Shown: positions 47,646-59,728, counted from the stretch's first letter. The stretch: DNA of 64,000 nt from Mycobacterium sp. E787 (GCF_001668725.1 NZ_LZKL01000055.1:124001-188000); one strand, 5' to 3'. Numbers and translations are program-made. The notes: generated by a model not told the origin, from the letters alone.

Positions 47646-49061
47646 ATGCGGCATTACTACTCCGTCGACGCGATCCGGGGCGCCGAAGCTCCGCTGTTGG
47701 CCAGCCTGCCCGACGGCGCTCTGATGCGCCGCGCGGCGTTCGGGCTGGCCACCGAGATCATCGCCGAGCTGACCGCCCGCACCGGCGGGGTCGCCGGGCG
47801 CCGGGTGTGCGCGGTCGTCGGCTCCGGCGACAACGGCGGTGACGCGCTGTGGGCGGCGACCTTCGTGCGGCGGCGCGGCGCGGTCGCCGACGCGGTGCTG
47901 CTCAATCCCGACCGCACCCACCGCAAGGGGCTGGCCGCGTTCCGCAAGGCCGGCGGGCGTGTGGTCGAAAGCGTCTCGCCGACAACGGATCTCGTCATCG
48001 ACGGCGTGGTGGGGATCTCCGGATCGGGCCCGCTGCGGCCGGCCGCGGCGCAGGTGTTCGCGGCCGCAGGGGAGATACCGGTGGTCGCCGTCGACATCCC
48101 CAGCGGCATCGACGTGGCGACCGGCGCGATCACCGGGCCCGCGGTACACGCCGCGCTGACGGTCACCTTCGGCGGGCTCAAACCCGTGCACGCACTGGCC
48201 GACTGCGGGCGCGTCGAGCTGATCGACATCGGCCTGGACCTACCGGAGACGGACGTGCTCGGCTTCGAGGCCGCCGACGTCGTCGCGCGCTGGCCGGTGC
48301 CCGGCCCGCACGACGACAAGTACACCCAGGGCGTCACCGGGGTGATGGCCGGCTCCTCGACCTATCCGGGTGCGGCCGTCTTGTGCACCGGCGCGGCCGT
48401 CGCCGCCCACTCCGGCATGGTCCGCTACGCCGGCAGCGCGCACAAGGAGGTGCTGGCGCGCTGGCCCGAAGTGATCGCGGCACCCGGCCCCGCGGCGGCC
48501 GGGCGGGTGCAGGCCTGGGTGGTCGGGCCGGGGTTGGGCACCGACGACACCGGGGCGGCGGCGCTGTGGTTTGCGCTGGACACCGACCTCCCGGTGATCG
48601 TGGACGCCGACGCGCTGACCATCCTGGCGGCCCATCCCGAGCTGGTGGTCAACCGCACCGCCCCGACGGTGCTTACCCCGCACGCGGGTGAATTCGCCCG
48701 GCTGGCGGGTAACCCGCCGGGGGACGACCGCGTCGGCGCGTGCCGCAAGCTGGCCGACAGCTTCGGCGCCACCGTGCTGCTCAAGGGGAACGTCACGATC
48801 GTCGCCGACCCCGGCGGCCCGGTGTACCTGAACCCCGCCGGGCAGTCGTGGGCGGCCACGGCGGGGTCGGGCGACGTGCTGTCCGGGATGATCGGCGCGC
48901 TGCTGGCGTCGGGGCTGCCGGCCGCCGAGGCGGCCGCGGCCGCGGCCTTCGTGCACGCCCGTGCCGCCGCGATGTCGGCCGCCGACCCGGGCCCCGGCGA
49001 GGCGCCGACGTCGTCGTCGCGCATCATCCCGCACATCCGGGCCGCTATAGCCGCCCTGTAG
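47646..49061 (+). CDS. nnrD: Bifunctional NAD(P)H-hydrate epimerase / ADP-dependent dehydratase
   Basis: A 471-residue repair enzyme. The N-terminal YjeF epimerase domain (1-210) has [13 protein letters not shown] and [12 protein letters not shown]. The C-terminal dehydratase domain (225-471) has [37 protein letters not shown] and [19 protein letters not shown]. Together they restore damaged NAD(P)HX to NAD(P)H. The ATG at 47646 ([15 protein letters not shown]) matches the family start; upstream residues are spurious. Divergent from the methyltransferase; gadB follows after 24 bases. Confidence 0.94.
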   Translation: MRHYYSVDAIRGAEAPLLASLPDGALMRRAAFGLATEIIAELTARTGGVAGRRVCAVVGSGDNGGDALWAATFVRRRGAVADAVLLNPDRTHRKGLAAFRKAGGRVVESVSPTTDLVIDGVVGISGSGPLRPAAAQVFAAAGEIPVVAVDIPSGIDVATGAITGPAVHAALTVTFGGLKPVHALADCGRVELIDIGLDLPETDVLGFEAADVVARWPVPGPHDDKYTQGVTGVMAGSSTYPGAAVLCTGAAVAAHSGMVRYAGSAHKEVLARWPEVIAAPGPAAAGRVQAWVVGPGLGTDDTGAAALWFALDTDLPVIVDADALTILAAHPELVVNRTAPTVLTPHAGEFARLAGNPPGDDRVGACRKLADSFGATVLLKGNVTIVADPGGPVYLNPAGQSWAATAGSGDVLSGMIGALLASGLPAAEAAAAAAFVHARAAAMSAADPGPGEAPTSSSRIIPHIRAAIAAL

Positions 49062-49085
49062 AGACCTGTAGAGAAAGGATCCGCC

Positions 49086-50471
49086 GTGTCCCGCAGCCAT
49101 CCGTCCGTGCCGGCCCACTCGATCGCCCCCGCTTACACCACCCGCATGTTCACCGCGCCGATCCCCGCGCTGCGGCTCCCCGAGGAGTCCATGGATCCCG
49201 AGGCCGCGTACCGCTTCATCCACGACGAGCTGATGCTCGACGGCAGTTCGCGGCTCAACCTGGCCACGTTCGTCACCACCTGGATGGATCCCGAGGCCGG
49301 CAAGCTGATGGCCGAGACGTTCGACAAGAACATGATCGACAAGGACGAGTACCCGGCCACCGCGGCCATCGAGCAGCGCTGCGTCTGCATGGTGGCCGAC
49401 CTGTTCCATGCCGAAAATCTCAAGGACGACGACCCCTCGAGCGCCATCGGCGTGTCCACCATCGGCTCCAGCGAGGCCGTGATGCTGGGCGGCCTGGCGC
49501 TGAAGTGGCGCTGGCGGGCCAAGGTCGGAAAGGGCTGGGAGAGCCGCCGGCCCAACCTGGTGATGGGCTCGAACGTCCAGGTGGTGTGGGAGAAGTTCTG
49601 CCGCTACTTCGATGTCGAACCGCGCTACCTGCCGATGGAGGAGGGGCGCTACGTCATCACGCCCGAGCAGGTCGTCGACGCCGTGGACGAGGACACCATC
49701 GGCGTGGTGGCGATCCTGGGCACCACCTACACCGGCGAACTGGAACCGATCGCCGAAATCTGCGCGGCGCTGGACAAGCTCGCGGCCGGCGGGGGCGTGG
49801 ACGTCCCGGTGCACGTCGACGCCGCCAGCGGCGGCTTCGTCGTGCCGTTCCTGCACCCCGATTTGGAGTGGGACTTCCGGCTGCCGCGGGTGGTCTCGAT
49901 CAACGTCAGCGGCCACAAGTACGGGCTGACGTATCCGGGCGTCGGGTTCGTGGTGTGGCGCAGCGCCGAGCACCTGCCCGAGGATCTCGTGTTCCATGTC
50001 AACTACCTTGGCGGCGACATGCCGACCTTCACGCTGAACTTCTCCCGCCCCGGCAACCAGGTGGTCGGCCAGTACTACAACTTCCTGCGGCTGGGGCGCG
50101 AGGGATACACCAAGGTCATGCAGAGCCTGTCGTCGACGGCGCGCTGGCTCGGTGCGCAGCTGCGCGAGGGGGAGCACTGCGAGCTGATCTCGGACGGTTC
50201 GGCGATCCCGGTGGTCAGCTTCCGGCTGGCCAAGGACCGCGGCTACACCGAGTTCGACGTCTCCCACGAGCTGCGCGGCTACGGCTGGCAGGTGCCCGCC
50301 TACACGATGCCCGACAACGCCACCCACGTCTCGGTGCTGCGCATCGTCGTGCGCGAGGGCCTCTCGGCCGACCTGGCCCGGGCGCTGCACGACGACGCGC
50401 GCGCCGCCCTCGCGTCGCTGGACAAGCTCAAGCCAGGCGGGCACTACGACGCCCAGCACTTCGCGCACTGA
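49086..50471 (+). CDS. gadB: Glutamate decarboxylase
   Basis: A 461-residue PLP enzyme that converts glutamate to GABA with uptake of a proton, linked to acid stress. The PLP lysine is in [15 protein letters not shown]; other landmarks are [34 protein letters not shown] and [23 protein letters not shown]. The length is normal. The start is GTG 49086 after AGAGAAAGG. It is 24 bases after nnrD and probably in the same transcript. In M. tuberculosis several genes separate gadB from alr; here they are adjacent. Confidence 0.95.
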   Translation: MSRSHPSVPAHSIAPAYTTRMFTAPIPALRLPEESMDPEAAYRFIHDELMLDGSSRLNLATFVTTWMDPEAGKLMAETFDKNMIDKDEYPATAAIEQRCVCMVADLFHAENLKDDDPSSAIGVSTIGSSEAVMLGGLALKWRWRAKVGKGWESRRPNLVMGSNVQVVWEKFCRYFDVEPRYLPMEEGRYVITPEQVVDAVDEDTIGVVAILGTTYTGELEPIAEICAALDKLAAGGGVDVPVHVDAASGGFVVPFLHPDLEWDFRLPRVVSINVSGHKYGLTYPGVGFVVWRSAEHLPEDLVFHVNYLGGDMPTFTLNFSRPGNQVVGQYYNFLRLGREGYTKVMQSLSSTARWLGAQLREGEHCELISDGSAIPVVSFRLAKDRGYTEFDVSHELRGYGWQVPAYTMPDNATHVSVLRIVVREGLSADLARALHDDARAALASLDKLKPGGHYDAQHFAH

Positions 50472-50479
50472 GCGTTTGG

Positions 50480-50542
50480 CGCCGAGCGTCGACTTGTTGG
50501 GCAATCAGGGCCGTGATCTGCGCAACAAGTCGACGCTCGGCG
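50480..50542. repeat. Perfect 20-bp inverted repeat between gadB and alr
   Basis: Arms 50480-50499 (starting CGCCGAGCGTCGAC) and 50523-50542 (ending GTCGACGCTCGGCG) are exactly complementary over 20 bases with a 23-base loop. It fills most of the gadB-alr gap. There is no T-run on either side, so it is not a classic terminator; it may attenuate transcription, or be a copy of a dispersed mycobacterial palindrome. Confidence 0.85.
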
Positions 50543-50565
50543 ACGCTTGGCGGGGTTCTGGGAGA

Positions 50566-51741
50566 ATGGCGCCCGTGGTCGTTACGCCGATATCCCTGAC
50601 GCCCGGTGTTCTCGCCGAGGCCGTGGTGGACCTGGGCGCTGTTGCGCACAACGTCCGGGTGCTGCGCGAGCGCGCCGGCGCCGCGCAGGTGATGGCCGTC
50701 GTCAAGGCCGACGGTTACGGCCACGGTGCCACCCCGGTCGCCCGCGCGGCGCTGGCCGCCGGGGCGGCCGAGCTGGGCGTCGCCACCGTCGACGAGGCGC
50801 TGGCGCTGCGCGCCGACGGCATCACCGCGCCGGTGCTGGCATGGCTGCACCCGCCCGGCATGGACTTCGGGCCGGCGCTGCTGGCCGACGTGGAGATCGG
50901 CGTGTCCTCGGTGCGCCAGCTCGACGAGGTGGCCGACGCGGTGCGCCGAACCGGTCGGACGGCGACGGTCACCGTCAAGGTGGACACGGGGCTGAACCGC
51001 AACGGCGTCGCCCCGGCGCAGTACCCGGCTATGCTGACCACGCTGCGCCGGGCGGTCGCGGAGGACGCCATCCGGCTGCGGGGGCTGATGTCGCACCTGG
51101 TGTTCGCCGATCAGCCCGAGAACCCCATCAACGACGTTCAGGCCCAACGGTTTTCCGACGCGCTGGCACAGGCGCGCGCCGAGGGTGTGCGGTTCGAGGT
51201 GGCGCATCTGGCGAACTCATCGGCCACGATGTCGCGACCCGACCTGGCCTACGACCTGGTACGCCCCGGCATCGCGGTGTATGGCCTGAGCCCGGTGCCC
51301 GACCTCGGCGACATGGGATTGATCCCGGCGATGACGGTGAAATGCCCTGTCGCGCTGGTGAAGTCGATTCGCGCCGGCGAGAGCGTGTCCTATGGGCACA
51401 CCTGGACGGCGCGGTGCGACACCACCCTGGCGTTGCTGCCGATCGGCTACGCCGACGGCGTGTTCCGCTCGCTGGGCGGGCGCCTGGAGGTGCTGATCAA
51501 CGGCAGGCGCCGCCCCGGTGCCGGCCGGATCTGCATGGACCAGTTCGTCGTCGACCTGGGTCCCGGGCCCGTCGACGTGGCCGAGGGCGACGAGGCCATC
51601 CTGTTCGGGCCCGGAACCCGCGGCGAACCCACCGCACAGGACTGGGCCGACCTGCTCGGCACCATCCACTACGAAGTGGTCACCAGCCCCCGAGGGCGGA
51701 TCAGGCGAACCTATCGCGAGGCCGAAACCGTTGAGCCCTGA
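50566..51741 (+). CDS. alr: Alanine racemase
   Basis: A 391-residue PLP enzyme that makes D-alanine for peptidoglycan and is a target of D-cycloserine. The PLP lysine is in [14 protein letters not shown]. The second-half landmarks are [38 protein letters not shown] and [13 protein letters not shown] (catalytic Tyr in SYGH). The ATG at 50566 follows GGGAGA and excludes non-coding upstream residues. Its stop overlaps the next start (TTG at 51731). Confidence 0.96.
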   Translation: MAPVVVTPISLTPGVLAEAVVDLGAVAHNVRVLRERAGAAQVMAVVKADGYGHGATPVARAALAAGAAELGVATVDEALALRADGITAPVLAWLHPPGMDFGPALLADVEIGVSSVRQLDEVADAVRRTGRTATVTVKVDTGLNRNGVAPAQYPAMLTTLRRAVAEDAIRLRGLMSHLVFADQPENPINDVQAQRFSDALAQARAEGVRFEVAHLANSSATMSRPDLAYDLVRPGIAVYGLSPVPDLGDMGLIPAMTVKCPVALVKSIRAGESVSYGHTWTARCDTTLALLPIGYADGVFRSLGGRLEVLINGRRRPGAGRICMDQFVVDLGPGPVDVAEGDEAILFGPGTRGEPTAQDWADLLGTIHYEVVTSPRGRIRRTYREAETVEP

Positions 51742-52846
51742 GGAAACCCGCAGGCGCCACCGGGGCAGGGCCTGGCTTGCGGGTGGCGCCGGCGTGACCG
51801 CCGTCGCCACCATCGTCGGAGCCTCGGCCCGCCGATCGATGACCCAGCGCACCACCACCCGCGAAGACCCTTACGCCGACGAGGATTTCGAGCGGATCGA
51901 CGACGACCGCGCCTACGTGGTGACCACCCGCGACGGGGTGGCGCTCGCGGTCCGCGAGGCCGGCCCGTTGGACGCGCAGGTCACCATGGTCTTCGTCCAC
52001 GGATTCTGCCTGCGCATGGGCGCCTTCCATTTCCAGCGGACCCGGCTGCCCAACCGGCTCGGTGCGCCCGTGCGGATGGTGTTCTACGACCAGCGCGGAC
52101 ACGGGCGCTCGGGCGCCGGCGAGCCCGAGACCTACACGCTGACTCAACTGGGCGAGGACCTTCAGACAGTGCTGAGGGCGGTGGCGCCGCGCGGGGTTGT
52201 CCTGCTGGTCGGCCACTCGATGGGCGGCATGACGGTGTTGTCGCACGCGCGCCAGTTCCCCGAGCAGTACGGCAGCCGGATCGTCGGCGCCGCGATCATT
52301 TCCTCCGCGGCCGAAGGGGTCACGCGGTCCCCGCTGGGCGAGATCCTGAAAAACCCTGCGCTGGAAGCGTTCCGGTTCACCGCCCGGTCCGCGCCCAAGC
52401 TGATGCACCGCGGCCGCAACGTGTCGCGGTCGCTGATCGGCCCGATCCTGCGGGCCGCGTCCTACAGCGACCTGCAGGTCAGCCGGAGCCTGGACGCGTT
52501 CTCGCAGCGGATGATGAACGGCACACCGATCGCCACCATGGTCGGCTTCCTGGACGCCCTGGAAAAGCACGACGAAACCGCCGGGCTGTGGACGCTGCTG
52601 AAGGTCCCCACCCTGATCGCCTGCGGTGACCACGACCTGCTCACGCCGGACGAATACTCGCGCAAGATGGCGGCCTCGCTGCCGTTGTCGGAGTTGGTGA
52701 TCGTCAGCGGCGCGAGCCACCTGGCGCTGCTGGACAAACCCGAAGCCATCAACGACGGGCTGGTCCGGCTGGTGCACCGCGCCGTCCCGGGCAAGGTGGC
52801 CCTGCGCTACCGGCGGCTCAAGCAACGGCTGCGCCGCCGTGGCTGA
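51731..52846 (+). CDS. Alpha/beta hydrolase
   Basis: A 371-residue serine hydrolase. A short hydrophobic N-terminal segment ([20 protein letters not shown]) may anchor it. The fold shows [31 protein letters not shown], the nucleophile in [12 protein letters not shown], Asp in [12 protein letters not shown] and His in [12 protein letters not shown]. The start is TTG 51731, overlapping the alr stop by 11 bases; the tsaE GTG lies inside its last codons (8-base overlap). Lipase or esterase activity is likely; the substrate is not evident. It sits between alr and the t6A genes as part of one long operon. Confidence 0.87.
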   Translation: MSPEETRRRHRGRAWLAGGAGVTAVATIVGASARRSMTQRTTTREDPYADEDFERIDDDRAYVVTTRDGVALAVREAGPLDAQVTMVFVHGFCLRMGAFHFQRTRLPNRLGAPVRMVFYDQRGHGRSGAGEPETYTLTQLGEDLQTVLRAVAPRGVVLLVGHSMGGMTVLSHARQFPEQYGSRIVGAAIISSAAEGVTRSPLGEILKNPALEAFRFTARSAPKLMHRGRNVSRSLIGPILRAASYSDLQVSRSLDAFSQRMMNGTPIATMVGFLDALEKHDETAGLWTLLKVPTLIACGDHDLLTPDEYSRKMAASLPLSELVIVSGASHLALLDKPEAINDGLVRLVHRAVPGKVALRYRRLKQRLRRRG

Positions 52847-53303
52847 CGGTGATGCGGGCACTGCCACGTGCGAGCGCGTCGAGGACACCGTCGCGCTGGG
52901 ATCGCGGCTGGGTGAGCGGCTCAAGGCCGGCGACGTGGTGGTGCTCTCCGGCCCGCTCGGTGCGGGAAAGACGGTGCTGGCCAAGGGAATTGCCGCGGCG
53001 ATGGACGTCGACGGGCCCGTCACCTCGCCGTCCTACGTGCTGGCCCGGGTGCACCCGCCGCGGCGGCCCGGCGCGCCGGCGATGATTCACGTCGACATGT
53101 ACCGGTTGCTGGATCACGGCGCCGACCTGCTCGGCGAGCTCGACTCGCTCGACCTGGACACCGATCTCGAGGACGCCGTCGTCGTGGTCGAGTGGGGCGA
53201 GGGCCTCGCCGAACGCCTCTCCGAGCGGCACCTCGACGTCCGCCTGGAGCGGGTCAGTCACTCCGACGTCCGGATCGCCACCTGGCAGTGGGGGCGGCCG
53301 TGA
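52839..53303 (+). CDS. tsaE: tRNA t6A37 biosynthesis ATPase TsaE
   Basis: A 154-residue P-loop ATPase with Walker A SGPLGAGKTVLAKGIA, the TSPSYVLARVH segment and HVDMYRLLD, then VVVEWGEGLAERL. It supports the TsaB-TsaD complex in making threonylcarbamoyladenosine at tRNA position 37. The GTG at 52839 overlaps the preceding hydrolase by 8 bases, and its TGA overlaps the tsaB GTG by GTGA. It carries a Pro/Arg-rich insert (HPPRRPGAPAM) relative to shorter homologues. Confidence 0.95.
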   Translation: MADGDAGTATCERVEDTVALGSRLGERLKAGDVVVLSGPLGAGKTVLAKGIAAAMDVDGPVTSPSYVLARVHPPRRPGAPAMIHVDMYRLLDHGADLLGELDSLDLDTDLEDAVVVVEWGEGLAERLSERHLDVRLERVSHSDVRIATWQWGRP

Positions 53304-53929
53304 ATCTCGTTCTCGCCCTTGACACCGCCACCCCGGCCGTGACGGCGGGCCTGGTACGGCTCGAGCGTTGCGTCCACACCGTGCTGGCCGAGCGGGTCAC
53401 CGTCGACGCCCGGGCGCACGCCGAGCGGCTGACACCCAACGTGGTGGCCGCCCTCGCCGACGCCGCGCTGACGATGGCCGATCTCGACGCCGTCGTGGTG
53501 GGCTGCGGCCCCGGCCCGTTCACCGGGCTGCGGGCCGGGATGGCCACCGCTGCGGCGTTCGGCCACGCGCTGGGCATCCCGGTGCGTGGGGTCTGCAGCC
53601 TGGACGCCATCGGGGTGCGCACCTCCGGCGACGTCCTGGTGGTGACGGACGCCCGCCGGCGCGAGGTGTACTGGGCCCGCTACCGCGACGGGTTCCGCAT
53701 GGCCGGACCCGGAGTCGGCGCCCCCGCCGACGTCGACCCCGGGCCGGCGCGCGCGGTGGCCGGCTCGCCCGAGCACGCGGCGCTGTTCGGCCTGCCGGTA
53801 TGCGGGCCCGTCTCGCCGACGCCGGCCGGCCTGGTGGCCGCGGTACCCGACTGGTCCGAGCGCCCGCTCCCCCTGGTCGCGCTGTACCTGCGCCGGCCCG
53901 ACGCCAAGCCCCTGGCGGCCCCCCGATGA
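53300..53929 (+). CDS. tsaB: tRNA t6A37 biosynthesis protein TsaB
   Basis: A 209-residue ASKHA-fold partner of TsaD. Landmarks are [53 protein letters not shown] and [15 protein letters not shown]. It has no own catalytic metal site but is needed as a scaffold. The GTG start at 53300 overlaps the tsaE stop; its TGA overlaps the rimI ATG (ATGA). This is the standard mycobacterial order tsaE-tsaB-rimI-tsaD. Confidence 0.95.
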   Translation: MNLVLALDTATPAVTAGLVRLERCVHTVLAERVTVDARAHAERLTPNVVAALADAALTMADLDAVVVGCGPGPFTGLRAGMATAAAFGHALGIPVRGVCSLDAIGVRTSGDVLVVTDARRREVYWARYRDGFRMAGPGVGAPADVDPGPARAVAGSPEHAALFGLPVCGPVSPTPAGLVAAVPDWSERPLPLVALYLRRPDAKPLAAPR

Positions 53930-54393
53930 CGGCCTGCAGCGAGTCGGTGACCATCGGCGCGTTGACACCGGCGGACGCACCGCGCTGCGCCGAGCTGGAG
54001 GCCCAGCTGTTCCCCGGCGACGACCCGTGGCCCGCGGTGGCCTTCAACCGCGAACTGGCCGGCAAGCACAACCACTACGTGGGCGCGCGCGTCGCCGGCA
54101 CGCTGGTCGGCTATGCCGGCATCTCGCGGCTGGGCCGCACCCCGCCGTTCGAGTACGAGGTGCACACCATCGGCGTGGACCCGGCCTACCAGGGCCGTGG
54201 CATCGGCCGCCGCCTGCTCGACGAGCTGCTCGCCTTCGCCGAGGGGGGCGCCGTGTACCTGGAGGTGCGCACCGACAACGAGGCCGCCATCGCGCTGTAC
54301 CGCAGCACCGGGTTCGAGCAGATCGGCCTGCGCAAGCGCTACTACCGGGTCAGCGGCGCCGACGCGTACACGATGCGCAGGGAGCCGCGGTGA
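53926..54393 (+). CDS. rimI: Ribosomal protein S18-alanine N-acetyltransferase (GNAT)
   Basis: A 155-residue GNAT acetyltransferase. The acetyl-CoA loop is [18 protein letters not shown], preceded by [10 protein letters not shown] and followed by [25 protein letters not shown]. It acetylates protein N termini, possibly S18. It is coupled by ATGA overlap with tsaB and by GTGA with tsaD. In some actinobacteria rimI and tsaD are fused; here they remain separate. Confidence 0.94.
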   Translation: MTACSESVTIGALTPADAPRCAELEAQLFPGDDPWPAVAFNRELAGKHNHYVGARVAGTLVGYAGISRLGRTPPFEYEVHTIGVDPAYQGRGIGRRLLDELLAFAEGGAVYLEVRTDNEAAIALYRSTGFEQIGLRKRYYRVSGADAYTMRREPR

Positions 54394-55427
54394 CGGTCGT
54401 ACTGGCCATCGAAACCTCGTGCGACGAAACGGGAGTCGGCATCGCGCGGCTCGACGCCGATGGAACCGTGACGCTGCTGGCCGACGAGGTGGCCTCCAGC
54501 GTCGACGAACACGTCCGCTTCGGCGGCGTCGTCCCCGAGATCGCCTCCCGCGCCCACCTCGAGGCGCTGGGCCCCGCCATGCGCCGCGCGCTGGCGGCCG
54601 CGGGCCTGGACGGGCCGGACCAGAAACCGGACATTGTCGCGGCCACCATCGGGCCCGGGCTGGCCGGCGCCCTGTTGGTGGGAGTCGCCGCGGCCAAGGC
54701 GTATTCGGCGGCCTGGGGTGTGCCGTTCTACGCCGTCAACCACCTGGGCGGACACCTGGCCGCCGACGTCTACGAACACGGGCCGTTGCCCGAGTGTGTG
54801 GCGCTGCTGGTGTCGGGCGGGCACACCCACCTGCTGCACGTGCGGTCCCTCGGCGAACCGATCGTCGAGCTGGGCAGCACCGTCGACGACGCCGCCGGCG
54901 AGGCCTACGACAAGGTGGCGCGGCTGCTGGGGCTGGGCTATCCCGGCGGCAAGGTGCTCGACGACCTCGCCCGCACCGGCGATCGTGACGCCATCTCGTT
55001 CCCGCGCGGCATGACCGGCCCGGGCGACGACGCGTACGCCTTCAGCTTCTCCGGGCTGAAGACCGCCGTCGCGCGGTACGTGGAAAGCCACCCCGAGGCC
55101 GCGACCGCCGACATCGCCGCCGGCTTCCAGGAGGCCGTCGCCGACGTGCTGGCCAAAAAGGCGGTACGCGCGGCGACCGCGCTGGGCGTCTCCACCCTGC
55201 TGATCGCGGGGGGTGTGGCCGCGAACTCGCGGTTGCGGGAGCTGGCCACGCAGCGTTGCGCGGCGGCGGGCCTGACGCTGCGCATCCCCCGGCCGCGGTT
55301 GTGCACCGACAACGGCGCGATGATCGCGTCCTTCGCCGCGCATCTGGTGGCCGCGGGGGCGCCGCCGTCGCCCCTGGACGTGCCCAGCGACCCCGGTCTG
55401 CCGGTGGTAAAGGCGCAGGTGGGCTGA
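54390..55427 (+). CDS. tsaD: tRNA N6-adenosine threonylcarbamoyltransferase TsaD
   Basis: A 345-residue catalytic subunit for t6A synthesis. It begins [19 protein letters not shown]. The metal-binding histidines are in [43 protein letters not shown] and [12 protein letters not shown], plus [15 protein letters not shown], complete the signature. The start is GTG 54390, overlapping the rimI stop. A 328-base gap with a CIRCE operator separates it from groES. Confidence 0.96.
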   Translation: MTVVLAIETSCDETGVGIARLDADGTVTLLADEVASSVDEHVRFGGVVPEIASRAHLEALGPAMRRALAAAGLDGPDQKPDIVAATIGPGLAGALLVGVAAAKAYSAAWGVPFYAVNHLGGHLAADVYEHGPLPECVALLVSGGHTHLLHVRSLGEPIVELGSTVDDAAGEAYDKVARLLGLGYPGGKVLDDLARTGDRDAISFPRGMTGPGDDAYAFSFSGLKTAVARYVESHPEAATADIAAGFQEAVADVLAKKAVRAATALGVSTLLIAGGVAANSRLRELATQRCAAAGLTLRIPRPRLCTDNGAMIASFAAHLVAAGAPPSPLDVPSDPGLPVVKAQVG

Positions 55428-55483
55428 TGTTCGCTCAGCGCGGACAGGCTGACACGACAGAAGCACCAGGGCGGCCTTGAGTG

Positions 55484-55510
55484 CTAGCACTCGCATGTAT
55501 AGAGTGCTAG
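55484..55510. promoter_or_regulatory. CIRCE operator (HrcA box) upstream of groES, with overlapping promoter
   Basis: CTAGCACTC, nine bases, GAGTGCTAG: a near-exact CIRCE element, the binding site of the HrcA heat-shock repressor. The left half overlaps a perfect palindrome GAGTGCTAGCACTC (55479-55492), so there are three half-sites in a row. TTGAGT (55477-55482) and TATAGA (55498-55503) sit within it as a likely -35/-10 pair with a tight 15-base spacer. HrcA bound here would block the promoter of groES-groEL1. Confidence 0.9.
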
Positions 55511-55631
55511 GTGGCAATCGGCCAAGCCCTGTGCCGGCACCCGCGACGACGGCGCTCGGGCAACGGATGGATGCTGGATCAACTGATGATTCGGACGGTT
55601 CGGGGCTGGCCCCGGACCGACCGCCAACTCC

Positions 55632-55725
55632 GGTCCGGGGCACCCCGCCCCGGACCCGAGACCTACAAATGTCCGGGGTGAACGCCCCGGACGCGTAATT
55701 AACCCCGTCGGGGCCGCAGGCCCCG
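55632..55725 (+). other. Three successive GC-rich hairpins in the groES leader
   Basis: Within the 328-base tsaD-groES gap are three stems. 55632-55656 pairs GGTCCGGGGC with GCCCCGGACC (10 bp). 55671-55692 pairs GTCCGGGG with CCCCGGAC (8 bp, TGAACG loop). 55709-55725 pairs CGGGGCC with GGCCCCG (7 bp, GCA loop). The first two share related arms and could form alternative pairings. The last ends 30 bases before the groES GTG. They may control folding or stability of the heat-shock mRNA. The rest of the gap shows nothing else. Confidence 0.65.
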
Positions 55726-55755
55726 GCCCGATCGAACTAGTGGAGGGCTCCAATC

Positions 55756-56058
55756 GTGGCGAAGGTGAACATCAAGCCACTCGAGGACAAGATTCTCGTG
55801 CAGGCCAACGAGGCCGAGACCACGACCGCGTCCGGTCTGGTCATTCCTGACACCGCCAAGGAGAAGCCGCAGGAAGGCACCGTCGTCGCCGTCGGCCCCG
55901 GCCGCTGGGACGAGGACGGCGAGAAGCGGATCCCGCTGGACGTCTCGGAGGGTGACACCGTCATCTACAGCAAGTACGGCGGCACCGAGATCAAGTACAA
56001 CGGCGAGGAGTACCTGATCCTGTCCGCCCGCGACGTGCTGGCTGTCGTATCCAAGTAA
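55756..56058 (+). CDS. groES: Co-chaperonin GroES
   Basis: A 100-residue GroES (Hsp10) beginning [20 protein letters not shown] at GTG 55756 with GTGGAGGG upstream. The mobile loop [19 protein letters not shown] and the C-terminal [16 protein letters not shown] are canonical. It caps GroEL during folding. Controlled by the CIRCE operator. GroEL1 follows after 198 bases that hold a tandem repeat. Confidence 0.98.
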   Translation: MAKVNIKPLEDKILVQANEAETTTASGLVIPDTAKEKPQEGTVVAVGPGRWDEDGEKRIPLDVSEGDTVIYSKYGGTEIKYNGEEYLILSARDVLAVVSK

Positions 56059-56123
56059 GGACCGTGTTCCGCCCCGGCGATCCCCGTCATTGCGCGGGTG
56101 ATTTCCGGGGCGGCATGCGTTCG

Positions 56124-57882
<1,759 letters not shown>

Positions 57883-57893
57883 GTAGTTGATGC

Positions 57894-57998
57894 CCGACTG
57901 TGGGGCTGATGTAGAAAACTCGAGGGTTTTCATGCACAGGCCCCACGGTCGGCGTCCTGCGGCAGGCCCCCGCATCCGTCCAGGAACGGGGGCCCTGC
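57894..57998. terminator. Two GC-rich hairpins downstream of groEL1
   Basis: The first stem pairs 57894-57906 with 57940-57952 (13 bp, one G-T pair); its loop contains a nested GAAAAC/GTTTTC stem around CTCGAG. The second pairs GCAGGCCCCCG (57962-57972) with CGGGGGCCCTGC (57987-57998), with one bulged base. They lie 11 bases after the groEL1 stop and likely end the transcript, though no T-run follows. The remaining 57999-58254 has no supported gene; short minus-strand reading such as AVERAVTRAVIRWD ending at a stop near 58110 could be gene debris. Confidence 0.55.
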
Positions 57999-58254
57999 GC
58001 ATCGGCGGTGAGCTTCGGTCCTAGCCCGTGCGGCTTTCCGTCGCTGCGCAATACGGTTATGTGTCTGCCGCTCGACGAGACGGTCACGTTCGTCACGGTT
58101 AGTCCCACCTGATGACCGCCCGGGTGACGGCTCGTTCGACGGCTTGAATCTGCTCGTGCTACTTGAGTGCCCTCGGCCCGATGGTCGGGTGGGTTTTCGT
58201 CTCAAGGTGCGTCACAATCGATGCCAAAGCATCACGTTCACGCTCATCTGCGGG

Positions 58255-59601
58255 TCATAACCCGGCGGCTTGCTCGAGGTCTTTGAGCGACGTCTCCAGG
58301 TGGACCAGCAGGCGCTGCAGGTGTGGCACGGCGCGGCGGCATCCCACGAGGCCGAAGTCAAGCCTGTCGCCGCTTCCCACCAGCGTGATGTTGAGCGCCT
58401 GCCCGTTGGCCGCGATCGACATCGGATAGCTGCCCTGCAGCCGAGCGCCCTTGGCATACAGCGGGTTTCGGGCGCCAGGGACGTTGGAGATGCACAGGTT
58501 GAACGGCGGTGGCCCTGCCGCGGTCCCCATCACACCGCCCAAAACGACCGGCGAGAGCAACATCATCCCCAACGCTATCGCCTCGGGTCTCGGCATTTCG
58601 GCCAGCACCGCCTTGTTGTTCCGCATGCACTCGCTGATCGTCGTCAGACGCTGGGCGGGGTCGTCGACGTGCGTCGCCAAATTGGTCAGTACCGCCGAGA
58701 CCGCGTTGCCCCCGGGGGCGTCGTCGGCGGTACGCAGGCTGACCGGAACCATTGCAACTAAAGGCTTTTCGGGCAATGCGTTCTGGTCGGCGAGGTATGC
58801 CCGGAGAGCGCCGGCGCACATTGCGAGTACGACGTCGTTGACGGTGGATCCGGTGGCGTTCTTGACGTCTTTGATGCGCTGCAGTGGCCATGACTGCGCG
58901 GCGCAGCGCCGAGCACCGCCGATCGAAACATTCAGCATGGTGTTCGGTGCCCGAAACGGCAATGTCAGCTGCTGCTCAAGCACAGCACTGCGCACCAGGC
59001 CGAGCGTCGAGGCGCCGACGCGCGGAATCGATTTGATGGCCCCGGCCAGCGTCTGCTTCGACGAAGCGCGCGCGTTGCCATCAGTCGGGGTCGGCAACGC
59101 CCATGGCGCGCGGACCTCCTGGTCGAGTGGATCCGCATTCAGCGCACCCTGAAGGAGGTTGATCGTCGCTATCCCATCGACCAGGCCGTGATGAATCTTG
59201 GTGTACACCGCGAAGCGTCCGTCGTTCAGCCCTTCGATGATGTGGGTCTCCCACAACGGACGGTGCCGGTCGAGCATGCCGGAATGCAGCCGCGAAGTCA
59301 GTTCGAGCAGTTCCCTGACCCGACCGGGACCGGGCAGCGCCGAGTGCCGAACGTGGTAGTCGAGTTCGATGTCGGTCGCTGACGACCAGCCGGCGGTCAA
59401 ACCTCCCGGCATCACGGCCGGGTGCTTGCGGAAGAGGGGCTGCACATCATCGCACGCCCGCAGCGAGTCGCAGTACTCGCGGACGAACTCCGGCCCCGCG
59501 TCCTGCGGTGGCTGAAACAGCTGTAATCCGGCGACATGCATCGGGTGTCCGGGCGACTCGGCGAGCAGCATCATCGACTCGACCGGTGACATCAGGTTCA
59601 T
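58255..59601 (-). CDS. Wax ester synthase / diacylglycerol acyltransferase (WS/DGAT)
   Basis: A 448-residue acyltransferase of the bacterial WS/DGAT family that makes triacylglycerol or wax esters from acyl-CoA. The active-site motif HHGLVDG is at residues 137-143; N-terminal MNLMSPVESMMLLAESPGHP, STVNDVVLAMCAGALR, PVSLRT and the CISNVPGA motif also fit. Mycobacteria have many paralogues, so the gene number cannot be given. It is divergent from a PucR-type regulator with an operator-like dyad between them, suggesting local control of lipid storage. Confidence 0.93.
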   Translation of the reverse strand: MNLMSPVESMMLLAESPGHPMHVAGLQLFQPPQDAGPEFVREYCDSLRACDDVQPLFRKHPAVMPGGLTAGWSSATDIELDYHVRHSALPGPGRVRELLELTSRLHSGMLDRHRPLWETHIIEGLNDGRFAVYTKIHHGLVDGIATINLLQGALNADPLDQEVRAPWALPTPTDGNARASSKQTLAGAIKSIPRVGASTLGLVRSAVLEQQLTLPFRAPNTMLNVSIGGARRCAAQSWPLQRIKDVKNATGSTVNDVVLAMCAGALRAYLADQNALPEKPLVAMVPVSLRTADDAPGGNAVSAVLTNLATHVDDPAQRLTTISECMRNNKAVLAEMPRPEAIALGMMLLSPVVLGGVMGTAAGPPPFNLCISNVPGARNPLYAKGARLQGSYPMSIAANGQALNITLVGSGDRLDFGLVGCRRAVPHLQRLLVHLETSLKDLEQAAGL

Positions 59602-59691
59602 GGCTCGTCCTTTGCATGAGTTGTTGCTCCGAAAGGTAGGTGGCGAGCGAGTGGGAAAACTCGTGCCGACGGGCCAATCTCGCCGATGTAG

Positions 59692-59720
59692 GTTGTGACG
59701 GCGTCACAACGGAGTATGTT
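59692..59720 (+). promoter_or_regulatory. Operator dyad and promoter upstream of the PucR-type gene
   Basis: Perfect inverted repeat GTTGTGAC, GGC, GTCACAAC at 59692-59710. A -35-like TTGTGA (59693-59698) lies inside the left arm, and a -10-like TATGTT (59715-59720) follows with a 16-base spacer. Transcription would start close to the ATG at 59729, giving a nearly leaderless mRNA, which is common in mycobacteria. A regulator bound to the dyad would cover the -35. It shares the pattern TTG-N2-AC-N3-GT-N2-CAA with the repeat at 61062-61082. Confidence 0.65.
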
Positions 59721-59728
59721 CACCCGCC

